Below are positions 43,057 through 50,987 of a stretch of DNA of 64,000 nt, piece after piece. Both the position numbers and the translations under genes were made by a program. The stretch comes from Anaerotruncus sp. (GTDB lineage: Bacteria; Bacillota; Clostridia; Oscillospirales; Ruminococcaceae), in NCBI GenBank assembly GCA_021770005.1, contig JAETRV010000008.1:16687-80686 (forward strand), written 5' to 3'. The notes under the pieces are model-generated. The model saw only the letters and a program-made list of their open reading frames with translations. It was not told where the DNA came from and did no database searches. Position 1 is the first letter of the stretch, and every line of letters starts with the position of its first letter.

Positions 43057-43926
43057 TCAGAATCCAAGCTCGACCGCCGAGCGGAACCGGCGTTTTCCGG
43101 CGAGTGCCTTGTCTAGCTGGGCGATCATCGACGCGCGGTCGGCATTCAACGTCCCTGCCAGCGGCAGATAGTTGGATGCATGGTTAGAACGGAACACACT
43201 GCCTTCGCTGTCGATATGCTCAAGCAGCAGGCGGGTTTCCCGCGCGAGGGAGGGCGGGTCCATCAGCGTCAGTTCGCCCTTCTGTACCCATTCTTGGAGA
43301 GGGGTGCCCGAATAGACCCGCAGGGTCAACAGGCCGATATAATCCGGCTTCATCGCCGAGAGCGCACGTGCGGTGTCAACTGCGTGCTGTTCCCAATGCT
43401 CTGCACCACCCAGACCGTTGATGACGGTCACCGAGAGGGCCAGCCCGGCGTCTTTCACCTTGCGCCCTGCCTCCACAATCTCGGCAGCGGTTTCCCCTTT
43501 GTTCATCAGAGCTAAAATTTCCTCGTTGCCCGATTCCAGCCCCAGATAGGCGATGCCAAGCCCTGCCTGATGCAGTTCGGCAAGCTGTTCCGAGGTTTTG
43601 CTCTTGATGCTCCGGGGAGAACTGTAGATGCCGACCCTCTCGCATTCGGGGATTTCCGTTCGGATTTTTTCAAGGATTTTCAGAAGATGTTCTTGCGGCA
43701 GGATCAACGCGTCACCATCTGCGAGAAAGACGCGTCCGATCTGCTGGTAGGATGCCCGCGCGATATCAAAATCCTCGAGCACTTCTTCCAGCGGACGGAT
43801 GCGGAACTGCTTTTCCTTATACATGTTGCAGAACGCACATTTGTTGTGGGAACATCCGATGGTTGCCTGTACGATCAGGCTGTACGCCTCGCTGGGCGGA
43901 CGGAATACGCGACCGGTATAACGCAT
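43057..43926 (-). CDS. Radical SAM protein
   Basis: Protein of 289 residues with an iron-sulfur motif CSHNKCAFC (CX4CX2C rather than CX3CX2C) at about residues 25-33 and a TIM-barrel core with AYLGLESGNEEILALMNKG, as in Elp3/MiaB-like members. The reaction is unknown; related proteins are annotated only as radical SAM. AAGGAG is 10 bases before the ATG. It lies 21 bases after the ABC ATPase gene on the same strand, so it is probably the last gene of the ABC operon. Confidence 0.85.
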   Translation of the reverse strand: MRYTGRVFRPPSEAYSLIVQATIGCSHNKCAFCNMYKEKQFRIRPLEEVLEDFDIARASYQQIGRVFLADGDALILPQEHLLKILEKIRTEIPECERVGIYSSPRSIKSKTSEQLAELHQAGLGIAYLGLESGNEEILALMNKGETAAEIVEAGRKVKDAGLALSVTVINGLGGAEHWEQHAVDTARALSAMKPDYIGLLTLRVYSGTPLQEWVQKGELTLMDPPSLARETRLLLEHIDSEGSVFRSNHASNYLPLAGTLNADRASMIAQLDKALAGKRRFRSAVELGF

Positions 43927-43947
43927 AGCGGTTTCTCTCCTTATTTT

Positions 43948-44538
43948 TCAGATAGGGTGGATGGGGTCCGGCATCCGGAAGAGGCGCCCCTGCATAAGTT
44001 CGGCCCCATTCGGATCGTGGCTGACCAGAAAGACCGTTTTGCCCACGGTTTTCCGTAGCAGGTATGCGGTGGTTAGACGCTCGGTTTCCGGGTCAAGCCC
44101 CTTGAATGGTTCATCGAGAAAGAGCAGATCAAAGTCAGCAAGCAGCGCGCGCACGATCGCAACCCGGCGTTTCATCCCCCCGCTAAACTCCCGCACCGGC
44201 TGGTCTAGGCACCCTTCAAGTCCCACTTCCGCAAAAGACTGCTCGATTTGCGCGCGGGAAAACCGGTTGGCACAGACCAGACGGACATTGGATACCGCGC
44301 TGAGGTTTTCGCAGAGGCGGTTCTCCTGAAATACCGCACTGATCTGTTTTCCCTGAATTCCGCGGATCGAGCCGCTGTCCGGAGATTCCAGCCCCATCAT
44401 CAGGCGAAGGAGGGTGGTTTTCCCACAGCCCGACCTGCCCATGATGCAGGTGGTTTCTCCCTCCGGGAAAGAGGCGGAAAGCCGGCAAAGCACCTGCTTT
44501 TCTCCGTACGCCTTGGAGAGTTGGTCAATCTCGATCAT
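43948..44538 (-). CDS. ABC transporter ATP-binding protein (nitrate/sulfonate/taurine type)
   Basis: ATPase subunit, 196 residues. Walker A GRSGCGKTT, Q-loop VFQENRLCENLSA, signature EFSGGMKRR, Walker B LLFLDEPFKGLD and the switch His in VSHD are all present. The frame opens 45 bases earlier, but ATG 44538, 4 bases after the permease stop with AAAGGATG upstream, matches the family start MIEIDQLSKAYG. It belongs with the permease and binding protein upstream. Confidence 0.92.
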   Translation of the reverse strand: MIEIDQLSKAYGEKQVLCRLSASFPEGETTCIMGRSGCGKTTLLRLMMGLESPDSGSIRGIQGKQISAVFQENRLCENLSAVSNVRLVCANRFSRAQIEQSFAEVGLEGCLDQPVREFSGGMKRRVAIVRALLADFDLLFLDEPFKGLDPETERLTTAYLLRKTVGKTVFLVSHDPNGAELMQGRLFRMPDPIHPI

Positions 44539-44542
44539 CGGT

Positions 44543-45307
44543 TCACATCCTTTCGACCACCTGAAGCAGGAGATGCAAAACAAACAGGAACAGCCGCTCG
44601 AACAGCAGGCTTACCAGCAGGATTACAACCGTCCACGCGAACAGGTCGGGGGTGTCGAGATAGATTTTTGCCTGATAGAGATGTTCTCCGATCGACCCTT
44701 TGGGAATCCCGATCACCTCGGCAGCAGCGCCTGCCTTCCAGCAAAGCCCGAGCGAAACGGTGACAGCCGAACGCAGATAGGGAAGCACCTGTGAAAGATA
44801 GATATACCGCACCCGGCGCAGCGGCGGCACCCCAAACAGTTCCGCCATCTCAAGTAGCTGTGGGTCGGTGCTTCGGATTCCCTCGAGCAGGTTGGTGTAG
44901 ACGATCGGCAGCACCATCAGAAACGAGATAAAGACCGACAGATTGCGGGAGGGAATCCAGATTAGGCAGAGGATCACGAACGAGGCAACCGGTACTGACT
45001 TGACCGTTAACAGAAGCGGCTCGAGCAGGTCACGTACCGGGCTGCAAAAGGATGCGATGGCGGCGAGCAGGCAGCCGGCCGACAGAGCGAGCAGAAACCC
45101 GGAGACGATCCGGACAAAGGAAAAAAGGATCGCGCGCCAAAACGCCGTTTCCTGCACGAGTTCTCCCAGGCGGCTCAAAACCGCGAGCGGGGAAGCGAGC
45201 AGGATTTCCTGTCCCACTGCCCAGCTTGCGGCCTGCCAAGCCAGCAGCCAGATAGCTACCGCCCAGAGCCGGATTGGACGCTTACCGGCTGTAGTAGAAC
45301 GCATCAT
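44543..45307 (-). CDS. ABC transporter permease (nitrate/sulfonate/taurine type)
   Basis: Inner-membrane subunit, 254 residues with six predicted helices. The cytoplasmic coupling loop EMAELFGVPPLRRVRYIYLS is the BPD_transp EAA motif of the SsuC/ThiX group. The start ATG 45307 lies inside the end of the binding-protein gene (26-base overlap) and lacks a clear Shine-Dalgarno, so translation is probably coupled. Confidence 0.9.
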   Translation of the reverse strand: MMRSTTAGKRPIRLWAVAIWLLAWQAASWAVGQEILLASPLAVLSRLGELVQETAFWRAILFSFVRIVSGFLLALSAGCLLAAIASFCSPVRDLLEPLLLTVKSVPVASFVILCLIWIPSRNLSVFISFLMVLPIVYTNLLEGIRSTDPQLLEMAELFGVPPLRRVRYIYLSQVLPYLRSAVTVSLGLCWKAGAAAEVIGIPKGSIGEHLYQAKIYLDTPDLFAWTVVILLVSLLFERLFLFVLHLLLQVVERM

Positions 45308-46370
45308 CCGGGAGGGCGCCGCCTACCGCTTTGAGGTTCTGCTCCATCAGCACACCGAGATAGCCGCCTAACATCGACTTCATCTCATCCCCTTCGATAC
45401 AGGTGATGTTGCAGTAGGGGAGGGCCTTTTTCGCGACAGCGGCGGGAACAATGTCCTGTTTTTCGATCAGGGTGGCGGCCTCCTCAACGTTTGCATTCAC
45501 ATAGTCGGTCGAGGCTTTATATTCGTCAAGGAATGCGGCGACTGCCTCTGGGTTCTGGTCGGCGAATTCCTTACGGATAACAACCACACCGGTAATCAGC
45601 GCACTTTTTTCCTGTGCATCCCCCTGCACCTTTTCCCACTCTTGGGTCAGATCGAGCGCGATGCGAATATTTTCATTTTTTGCCTGCGCGGTGGTGACAA
45701 ACGGCTGGGGCAGCAGTGCGATTCCGTTTTCGGCCTGGGTGATTGCGGCAACGCACTCGGCGTGCTCCGACTTATACTCAATGGTCACATCTTTTTCGGG
45801 ATCGATCCCATTTGCGGAGAGAAGATAGTCGAGCGCGTATTCCGGGGTCGCGCCCTTGCCGCTCGCATAGATGGTTTTGCCCTTCAAGTCGGCGACCGAC
45901 TGCACCGAGTCGCCCGTCTCTACAATATAAAGCACCCCAAGCGTATTGACTGCCAGCACCTGCACTGCACCGTCGGTACTATTATAAAGGACAGACGCGA
46001 GGTTGGCGGGGACAGCGGCGATATCGTACGCACCCTGCACGATCTTAGGGGTGACCTCATCAATTGCGGCCGAAATCGTAAAGCTGTATTCGTTCGCGGT
46101 GTCACCCGCTTCGGCGTCCTCCATCAGCTTGACCATGCCCATTGCGGTCGGACCTTTGAGCGCGCCGATCCGCACAGCGGTCTTTTCCGCAGGCGTGGTG
46201 GCCGGTTCAGAAGAAGCTACCGGAGCGCTTTCACTTGACATAGGTTCGCTCGACACAGGCGCAGACTCGGACGGCGCAGAAGAAGAGGGGGTAGACGAGC
46301 CGCCCGAACAGCCGGGAAGCATGCCGCAGAGCAGAGCCGCGGAGAGCAGAATCAGGAGTATTTTTTTCAT
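45282..46370 (-). CDS. ABC transporter substrate-binding lipoprotein (NMT1/SsuA-like)
   Basis: Receptor of the transporter, 362 residues. The lipobox LPGC follows a signal sequence MKKILLILLSAALLCGM; a Ser/Pro/Ala-rich linker (to about residue 65) leads to the NMT1-like domain (VRIGALKGPTAMGMVKLMED, QGAYDIAAVPANLASVLYN, GKTIYASGKGATPEYALDYL). Ligands of this group include sulfonates, nitrate and thiamine precursors; none can be chosen here, and no thiamine or sulfonate genes are adjacent. AAAGGATG precedes the ATG. A leader of about 180 bases separates it from its probable promoter. Confidence 0.9.
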   Translation of the reverse strand: MKKILLILLSAALLCGMLPGCSGGSSTPSSSAPSESAPVSSEPMSSESAPVASSEPATTPAEKTAVRIGALKGPTAMGMVKLMEDAEAGDTANEYSFTISAAIDEVTPKIVQGAYDIAAVPANLASVLYNSTDGAVQVLAVNTLGVLYIVETGDSVQSVADLKGKTIYASGKGATPEYALDYLLSANGIDPEKDVTIEYKSEHAECVAAITQAENGIALLPQPFVTTAQAKNENIRIALDLTQEWEKVQGDAQEKSALITGVVVIRKEFADQNPEAVAAFLDEYKASTDYVNANVEEAATLIEKQDIVPAAVAKKALPYCNITCIEGDEMKSMLGGYLGVLMEQNLKAVGGALPDDAFYYSR

Positions 46371-46565
46371 GTTACATCATCCTTTCAGCATGTATGCCAT
46401 TCTTCTGTGGATCTGGAATTCGGTTCAGACCACATGGGACATCTGTATCCTGGTATAAAAATGCGCGGATATGCAGCATCATATCCATAGAAGCCCACAG
46501 ATTCCCCTGGAAAAGAAGCAGATTTAAAAAAATCAGGATACTTCTTTTCAAGTAGTTCGATTATA
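46371..46565 (-). promoter_or_regulatory. Promoter and long leader of the ABC transporter operon
   Basis: Minus-strand TGTTATAAT (extended -10, hexamer 46565-46560) with only a weak -35. The leader holds hairpins GAAAAGAAG/CTTCTTTTC, GGATAT/ATATCC and TGTGG/CCACA, and a 38-codon ORF (46488-46372) that ends 1 base before the binding-protein ATG. No known riboswitch was recognised. Confidence 0.45.
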
Positions 46566-46588
46566 ACAGGAATCCGGGCAAAAGGGAA

Positions 46589-46616
46589 CCCCCGCCTGTG
46601 AAAAAACAGACGGGGG
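46589..46616 (-). terminator. Terminator after the coiled-coil protein gene
   Basis: CCCCCGCCTGT / ACAGACGGGGG stem with one mismatch and an A/T-rich loop, 30 bases after the stop on the minus strand; the following T-run is broken. Confidence 0.65.
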
Positions 46617-46645
46617 AGACGATGGCTGTTTGAAAAGGTATCGGT

Positions 46646-49357
46646 TTACCATGCGCCGGTGCTGGGATTGACCTTGATAAAGTTCGGCGGGGTGGTTGGC
46701 TTATTTGTGTTCCCAGGTTTGCTGGGTTTGGACGGGTTTACCGGGTCGTCTTTCGGGAGGTTCGCGCGGCCTTCCGAGATGATATAGGTGCCGAGTGTAC
46801 GGGTACGCAGGCTGATGACCTGATCTCCATCCTCATTTTTGCCGGCAGTGAAGGTACTCGACCGGTCGATCAGCTCCCCGTCAACCAGCTCATAGATATA
46901 GAGATCGGTGAGCGGGACGGTCAGCCTGCCGTCTTCATCTACAAACGGGTTGTAGATTTCGAGGGTAGCGCGGGAGGTTGCGGGCAGTTTCGGGTTGCCG
47001 ACAAAGTCAAACATGAATGCGTCAAGATCGACGCTGCCGAAATATTTGTCATAACTGCGGTTCCAGCGGGTCGATAGGGCGGGGCAGTAGAAATCCGAAT
47101 CGCTGTCCGCCAGGAATTTGACCCGGGCGATTGCGCCGTCGTTGTTCTCCCAGGTGACGGTGTTCCACGCATTCTTGACCGGCTTTATCACGATCCCCTT
47201 GTCTCCGGCGTTGAAGGTTACGTCGTCATCGTCGTCGATATTTTCATTCTGAATCCAGAAGGTGAAATAGGTGGTCATCGTTTCGCCGCTTTTGAAGTTA
47301 GGCTTTACATCGGTTTCGGCTTTTTGGTTGGCATTGTAGAGCTCCAACTTTTCTTCGGTATCCTTCGCGGCGGCGGTCCATGCCTTTTCCGCGCTTTCCT
47401 GCTCTTTTTTGGCGGCATCCTGCTTGGCTTTCGCATCATTCAGCGCTTTCCGCTTCTGCTCGGTGGCCGCCTTTGCATTGTCCCATGCCTGCGTTGCCTG
47501 CTCCATCGGGCGTTTTAAATCATCTGTCTGAGCCTGCTCCAGGGCCTGTTTTTTGTCCGCGACCTTCTGGTTGGCGGCGTTCAGGGTGGCCTGTGTGTTG
47601 TTCCGCGCGGTTTCCAATGCGGGGAGCTCAGCATTGGCGGCATTGTAACTTGCCAATGCGGCCTTCATCGGCTCATCGCTCGGCGGGGAGATGCGCGCTT
47701 GATTGGCCTGTACCTGGCCCAACGCTGACTGCTTCTGATTCACGATCTCCTGTTTGGTTGTGACGTCGGCCTGCCAGTTGGCCACGTTGGTCTGCGCAGC
47801 GGTCACATTGGCTTGCAGGTCCGCAACACTGGCGGTGTAAGTGGTGGTCTTGAGCGTAGTAATTGCAGTATACACCGCATTCCAGTTATTGGAGCCATCC
47901 GCATTGCTGACACAAAGCGGGATATGGGATTGAGGATTCGTATTGCTAGGGTCGATCAGGGTGTTATATGCCTGAATCGCGTTGTTTGCCAGCGCGATTG
48001 CATCCTTCAAAGCCTGCACCTTTGCAGGGTCGGGGGTTGGGGTAGCCGGAGCGGCGGGAGCGGTATTCTTTGGAGGTTCCGGGGTCGGCTCCGGCTGCTT
48101 GGGCGGTTCCGTTTCCTCCGGCGGCTCCGGATCATCCCGTCCTTCCGGCTCCGTTGGCTCGTCGTACAGCTCCGGCTCATCGTCTCCAAGATCGTCGGGT
48201 AGGTCCAGATCGAGAGGTTCATCCTCAAAAGGTTCGTCGTCCATCCGCAGCAGGGAAGAGGTGACCGCGGTGGTTGTCATCGAATTTGCGACCGCTTGCG
48301 CGGCATTCTGGACTGCGTTTGCCGCAGCGTAGACTGCGTCAAATCCAGCACCGATCTTGAACGCGGTGTTTGCAGCATTCAGTTTGTTTTGCGCATCAGC
48401 CAACCCGTTCTGCGCAGTAGACAGGGCGCCCTGTGCAGCTGCCAGCTCATCCTTGGCATTCTGAATCGCGTCCTTATTAGAGGCGGCTTTCAGGTATTCG
48501 GCGTATTGTTTGTCATATTCGGCTTTTGCAGCATCATAGGCAGCTTTCAGCGTTTTGACCTGCTCCGTCTTCTGGTTATAGTTGGCGACAGCCTGGTTGT
48601 ATGCAGCCTGTGCGGCGGCCTGCTCTTTGACCGCCTGCTGATAAGCGGCTTCTGCATCCGCCAAAGACCCACGGCTCCGCTGCCCGTTCTCATAGGCGGC
48701 TTTCGCATCTTCATAGGCTTTTTTGGCTTCCGCTTCTTTTTTCACAGCTGCGTCGTATTCCGACTGCGCCTGTTTGACGGCGGCGGAAGCGGTATCATAA
48801 GCGGCCTTTTTGGCGTTATAGGTTTCGCGCGCTTTTTTTTCGGCTTCGACCGCTTTTTCATAGGCTGCTTTGGCGTTTTGGAGCGAGCTGGTCGAGCGGG
48901 GGCTGGTCTCAACCTGAAGCAAAGGGAATTCCCGACCGGCGAGCGCGGCATCGTAGTTGACGACTACGAGGTCCTGCATGGCGCGGAACTGGGCTTCCAT
49001 CTCGATTTTGTACTCGTCTGCGGTGAAGTTATCCTTGATCGAGAATTTGATGCAGGTATATCGTGCGCCGTTGAATACCTTTTCGATCAGGTCCGCGTCG
49101 CTGACATATTTTCCGTTGGTTTTCTTTTTCAGCCGGAACCGGACGGTGTTCTTCTTGGTGAGGATGTTGTACCCGTCGTCCGATTTCCCGATGATATAGT
49201 AATAATCGCTTCCCGGCCGGATGGTGTCATACCGGTCGGCGGCAAGGTTGCCGTCTGCATCTACAATCTGTCCAACGATATTTTTGGCTGCGAATGCGGA
49301 GACCTGTAGGGTGAGGATACAGGAAATTGCCAAAAATAGGGAGATTAGCTTTTTCAT
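46646..49357 (-). CDS. Secreted coiled-coil protein with C-terminal NPSTG
   Basis: Protein of 903 residues. Signal peptide MKKLISLFLAISCILTLQVS ending at AFA, a beta-rich N-terminal domain to about 150, a first Ala/Lys/Glu coiled coil (about 155-365), an acidic then Pro-rich linker (about 378-450), a second coiled coil (about 455-690), a beta-rich C-terminal domain with NFKSGETMTTYFTFWIQNEN, and a Pro/Lys linker ending ...KVNPSTGAW. The NPSTG resembles a class-B-type sortase motif but lacks the hydrophobic helix and charged tail after it. Function unknown; the design suggests a surface or extracellular structural protein. AAGGAGG precedes the ATG by 9 bases. Confidence 0.8.
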   Translation of the reverse strand: MKKLISLFLAISCILTLQVSAFAAKNIVGQIVDADGNLAADRYDTIRPGSDYYYIIGKSDDGYNILTKKNTVRFRLKKKTNGKYVSDADLIEKVFNGARYTCIKFSIKDNFTADEYKIEMEAQFRAMQDLVVVNYDAALAGREFPLLQVETSPRSTSSLQNAKAAYEKAVEAEKKARETYNAKKAAYDTASAAVKQAQSEYDAAVKKEAEAKKAYEDAKAAYENGQRSRGSLADAEAAYQQAVKEQAAAQAAYNQAVANYNQKTEQVKTLKAAYDAAKAEYDKQYAEYLKAASNKDAIQNAKDELAAAQGALSTAQNGLADAQNKLNAANTAFKIGAGFDAVYAAANAVQNAAQAVANSMTTTAVTSSLLRMDDEPFEDEPLDLDLPDDLGDDEPELYDEPTEPEGRDDPEPPEETEPPKQPEPTPEPPKNTAPAAPATPTPDPAKVQALKDAIALANNAIQAYNTLIDPSNTNPQSHIPLCVSNADGSNNWNAVYTAITTLKTTTYTASVADLQANVTAAQTNVANWQADVTTKQEIVNQKQSALGQVQANQARISPPSDEPMKAALASYNAANAELPALETARNNTQATLNAANQKVADKKQALEQAQTDDLKRPMEQATQAWDNAKAATEQKRKALNDAKAKQDAAKKEQESAEKAWTAAAKDTEEKLELYNANQKAETDVKPNFKSGETMTTYFTFWIQNENIDDDDDVTFNAGDKGIVIKPVKNAWNTVTWENNDGAIARVKFLADSDSDFYCPALSTRWNRSYDKYFGSVDLDAFMFDFVGNPKLPATSRATLEIYNPFVDEDGRLTVPLTDLYIYELVDGELIDRSSTFTAGKNEDGDQVISLRTRTLGTYIISEGRANLPKDDPVNPSKPSKPGNTNKPTTPPNFIKVNPSTGAW

Positions 49358-49541
49358 GCGGTTACGCCTCCTTCAAATCAGGTGGGAAATGATCCTTTGG
49401 TCATTCAGTGCCGCCAATCCGGGAAATGACTGCACAGGATTCCAAATTTTTTCTGCGTGGAGAAAGCTTTCTAACTATAGAACCAAAAACATACCAGTTT
49501 GGGGACAGTGGATATTTATGCAAAATTCGACCCGCAAAGGG

Positions 49542-49570
49542 TTGATTTTGGCGCCCGTTTGCGGTATGAT
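49542..49570 (+). promoter_or_regulatory. Sigma-A promoter of the arylacetate/iorAB operon
   Basis: TTGATT (49542-49547), a 17-base spacer and TATGAT (49565-49570), about 100 bases before the first ligase gene. The 313-base gap 49358-49670 otherwise contains only the start region of the minus-strand coiled-coil gene; no other gene was seen. Confidence 0.7.
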
Positions 49571-49670
49571 AGATGAGCTGGGTTTAATAGATAAACGCGC
49601 TAAAGCGAAGCCAGGTCCCTAAGAGAGACTGTTTTGGGAAAGGCCCGGCAGGAAATGGAGTGAAGCGACG

Positions 49671-50963
49671 ATGATTTTCAACAGGGAAGCGGAAACGATG
49701 TCACGCAAAGAGATCGAAGCCGTACAGCTCGAGCGGCTAAAACGGATCGTGCGATATTGCTATGACAACGTAAAGCTTTACCATGACCGGTTCGATTCGA
49801 TCGGGCTGGACCCGGATAAAATCAAAACCCTGTCCGACATCCAATATATACCGCCTACCACCAAGGATGACCTGCGGGACAACTACCCGTTCGGGATGTT
49901 TGCTGTCCCTCGCAGCAAGGTGGTGCGCATCCACGCGTCCTCCGGCACAACCGGGAAGCCAACTGTTGTCGGTTATACCCGCAACGACCTCGACATGTGG
50001 TCGGAGATCATGGCGCGGATCATCTCGGCAGCAGGGGTGACCGAAGAGGATATGGCGCAGATCTGCTTTGGATACGGGCTGTTCACCGGTGCACTCGGCC
50101 TGCACTACGGTCTGGAGCGGATCGGGGCGGCAGTGGTCCCATCCTCGTCGGGCAACAGCGAGAAGCAGATCATGCTGATGAAGGATTTCGGCACCACCAC
50201 TCTAATCGCCACCCCCACCTATGCGCTCTACCTCGGGGAACTGGCGCACGAGCTGGGGTATAAACGGGAGGACCTCAAACTGCGGATTGGGCTGTTCGGC
50301 TCGGAGGGGTGCACCACCGAGATGCGCGCCAAGATTGAGGACCGGCTGGGCCTGTTCGCAACCGATAACTACGGGATGTCCGAGCTGATTGGGCCGGGTG
50401 TCTCGGGGGAATGTGAGCTGCGGTGCGGCTTACATATTGCGGAGGATCATTTCCTCGCCGAGATCGTCGATCCCAATACCCTTGAAGCGAAACCGGAAGG
50501 GGAGTCCGGCGAGCTGGTTGTCACGACTCTGACCAAAGAGGCGATGCCGCTGCTCCGGTACCGCACACGCGACCTGACCCGGATCACCAAAGAGCCGTGT
50601 GCCTGTGGGCGGACGATGGCGCGGATGGATAAGGTGATGGGCCGCAGCGACGACATGCTCAAGATCAAGGGGGTCAACGTGTTCCCGTCCCAGATCGAGA
50701 GCGTGCTCATGCCGATCGAGCAGATCAGCCCGCACTATATGTTGTACGTCCGGCACGAGGGGTATACGGATACCCTCGAGGTCAAGGTCGAACTGGTAGA
50801 TGCAAGCCTGCTGGCCAGCTACCGCGACCTTGAAAACCTGACGGCAACAATCCGGCACAAGCTGCGCACTGTGCTTGGGATCGACGCGAAGGTTTCGCTG
50901 GTCGAACCTAAGAGTATCGAGCGATTTGCGGGTAAGGCCAAACGTGTGGTGGATTTGAGATAA
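49671..50963 (+). CDS. paaK: Phenylacetate-CoA ligase (PaaK family), copy 1
   Basis: AMP-forming aryl-acid CoA ligase, 430 residues, the usual PaaK length. Motifs: RIHASSGTTGKPTVVGYT (AMP-binding), a second HDxY-like region DNYGMSELIGPGV, RYRTRDLTRI and GRSDDMLKIKGVNVFPSQIE. It converts phenylacetate or a related arylacetate to its CoA ester; next to iorAB it may run in reverse to capture ATP from arylacetyl-CoA. GGAG lies about 11 bases before ATG 49671. It is the first gene of a five-gene module. Confidence 0.93.
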   Translation: MIFNREAETMSRKEIEAVQLERLKRIVRYCYDNVKLYHDRFDSIGLDPDKIKTLSDIQYIPPTTKDDLRDNYPFGMFAVPRSKVVRIHASSGTTGKPTVVGYTRNDLDMWSEIMARIISAAGVTEEDMAQICFGYGLFTGALGLHYGLERIGAAVVPSSSGNSEKQIMLMKDFGTTTLIATPTYALYLGELAHELGYKREDLKLRIGLFGSEGCTTEMRAKIEDRLGLFATDNYGMSELIGPGVSGECELRCGLHIAEDHFLAEIVDPNTLEAKPEGESGELVVTTLTKEAMPLLRYRTRDLTRITKEPCACGRTMARMDKVMGRSDDMLKIKGVNVFPSQIESVLMPIEQISPHYMLYVRHEGYTDTLEVKVELVDASLLASYRDLENLTATIRHKLRTVLGIDAKVSLVEPKSIERFAGKAKRVVDLR

Positions 50964-50987
50964 TATTTGGGAATGAGGAGAGAGCGA

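Noticed and set aside
48296..49309. Open frame of 337 codons antisense to the coiled-coil protein
   Set aside because: Produced by the Ala/Lys-rich repeats read backwards; Cys/Phe/Gly-rich and without a start site.
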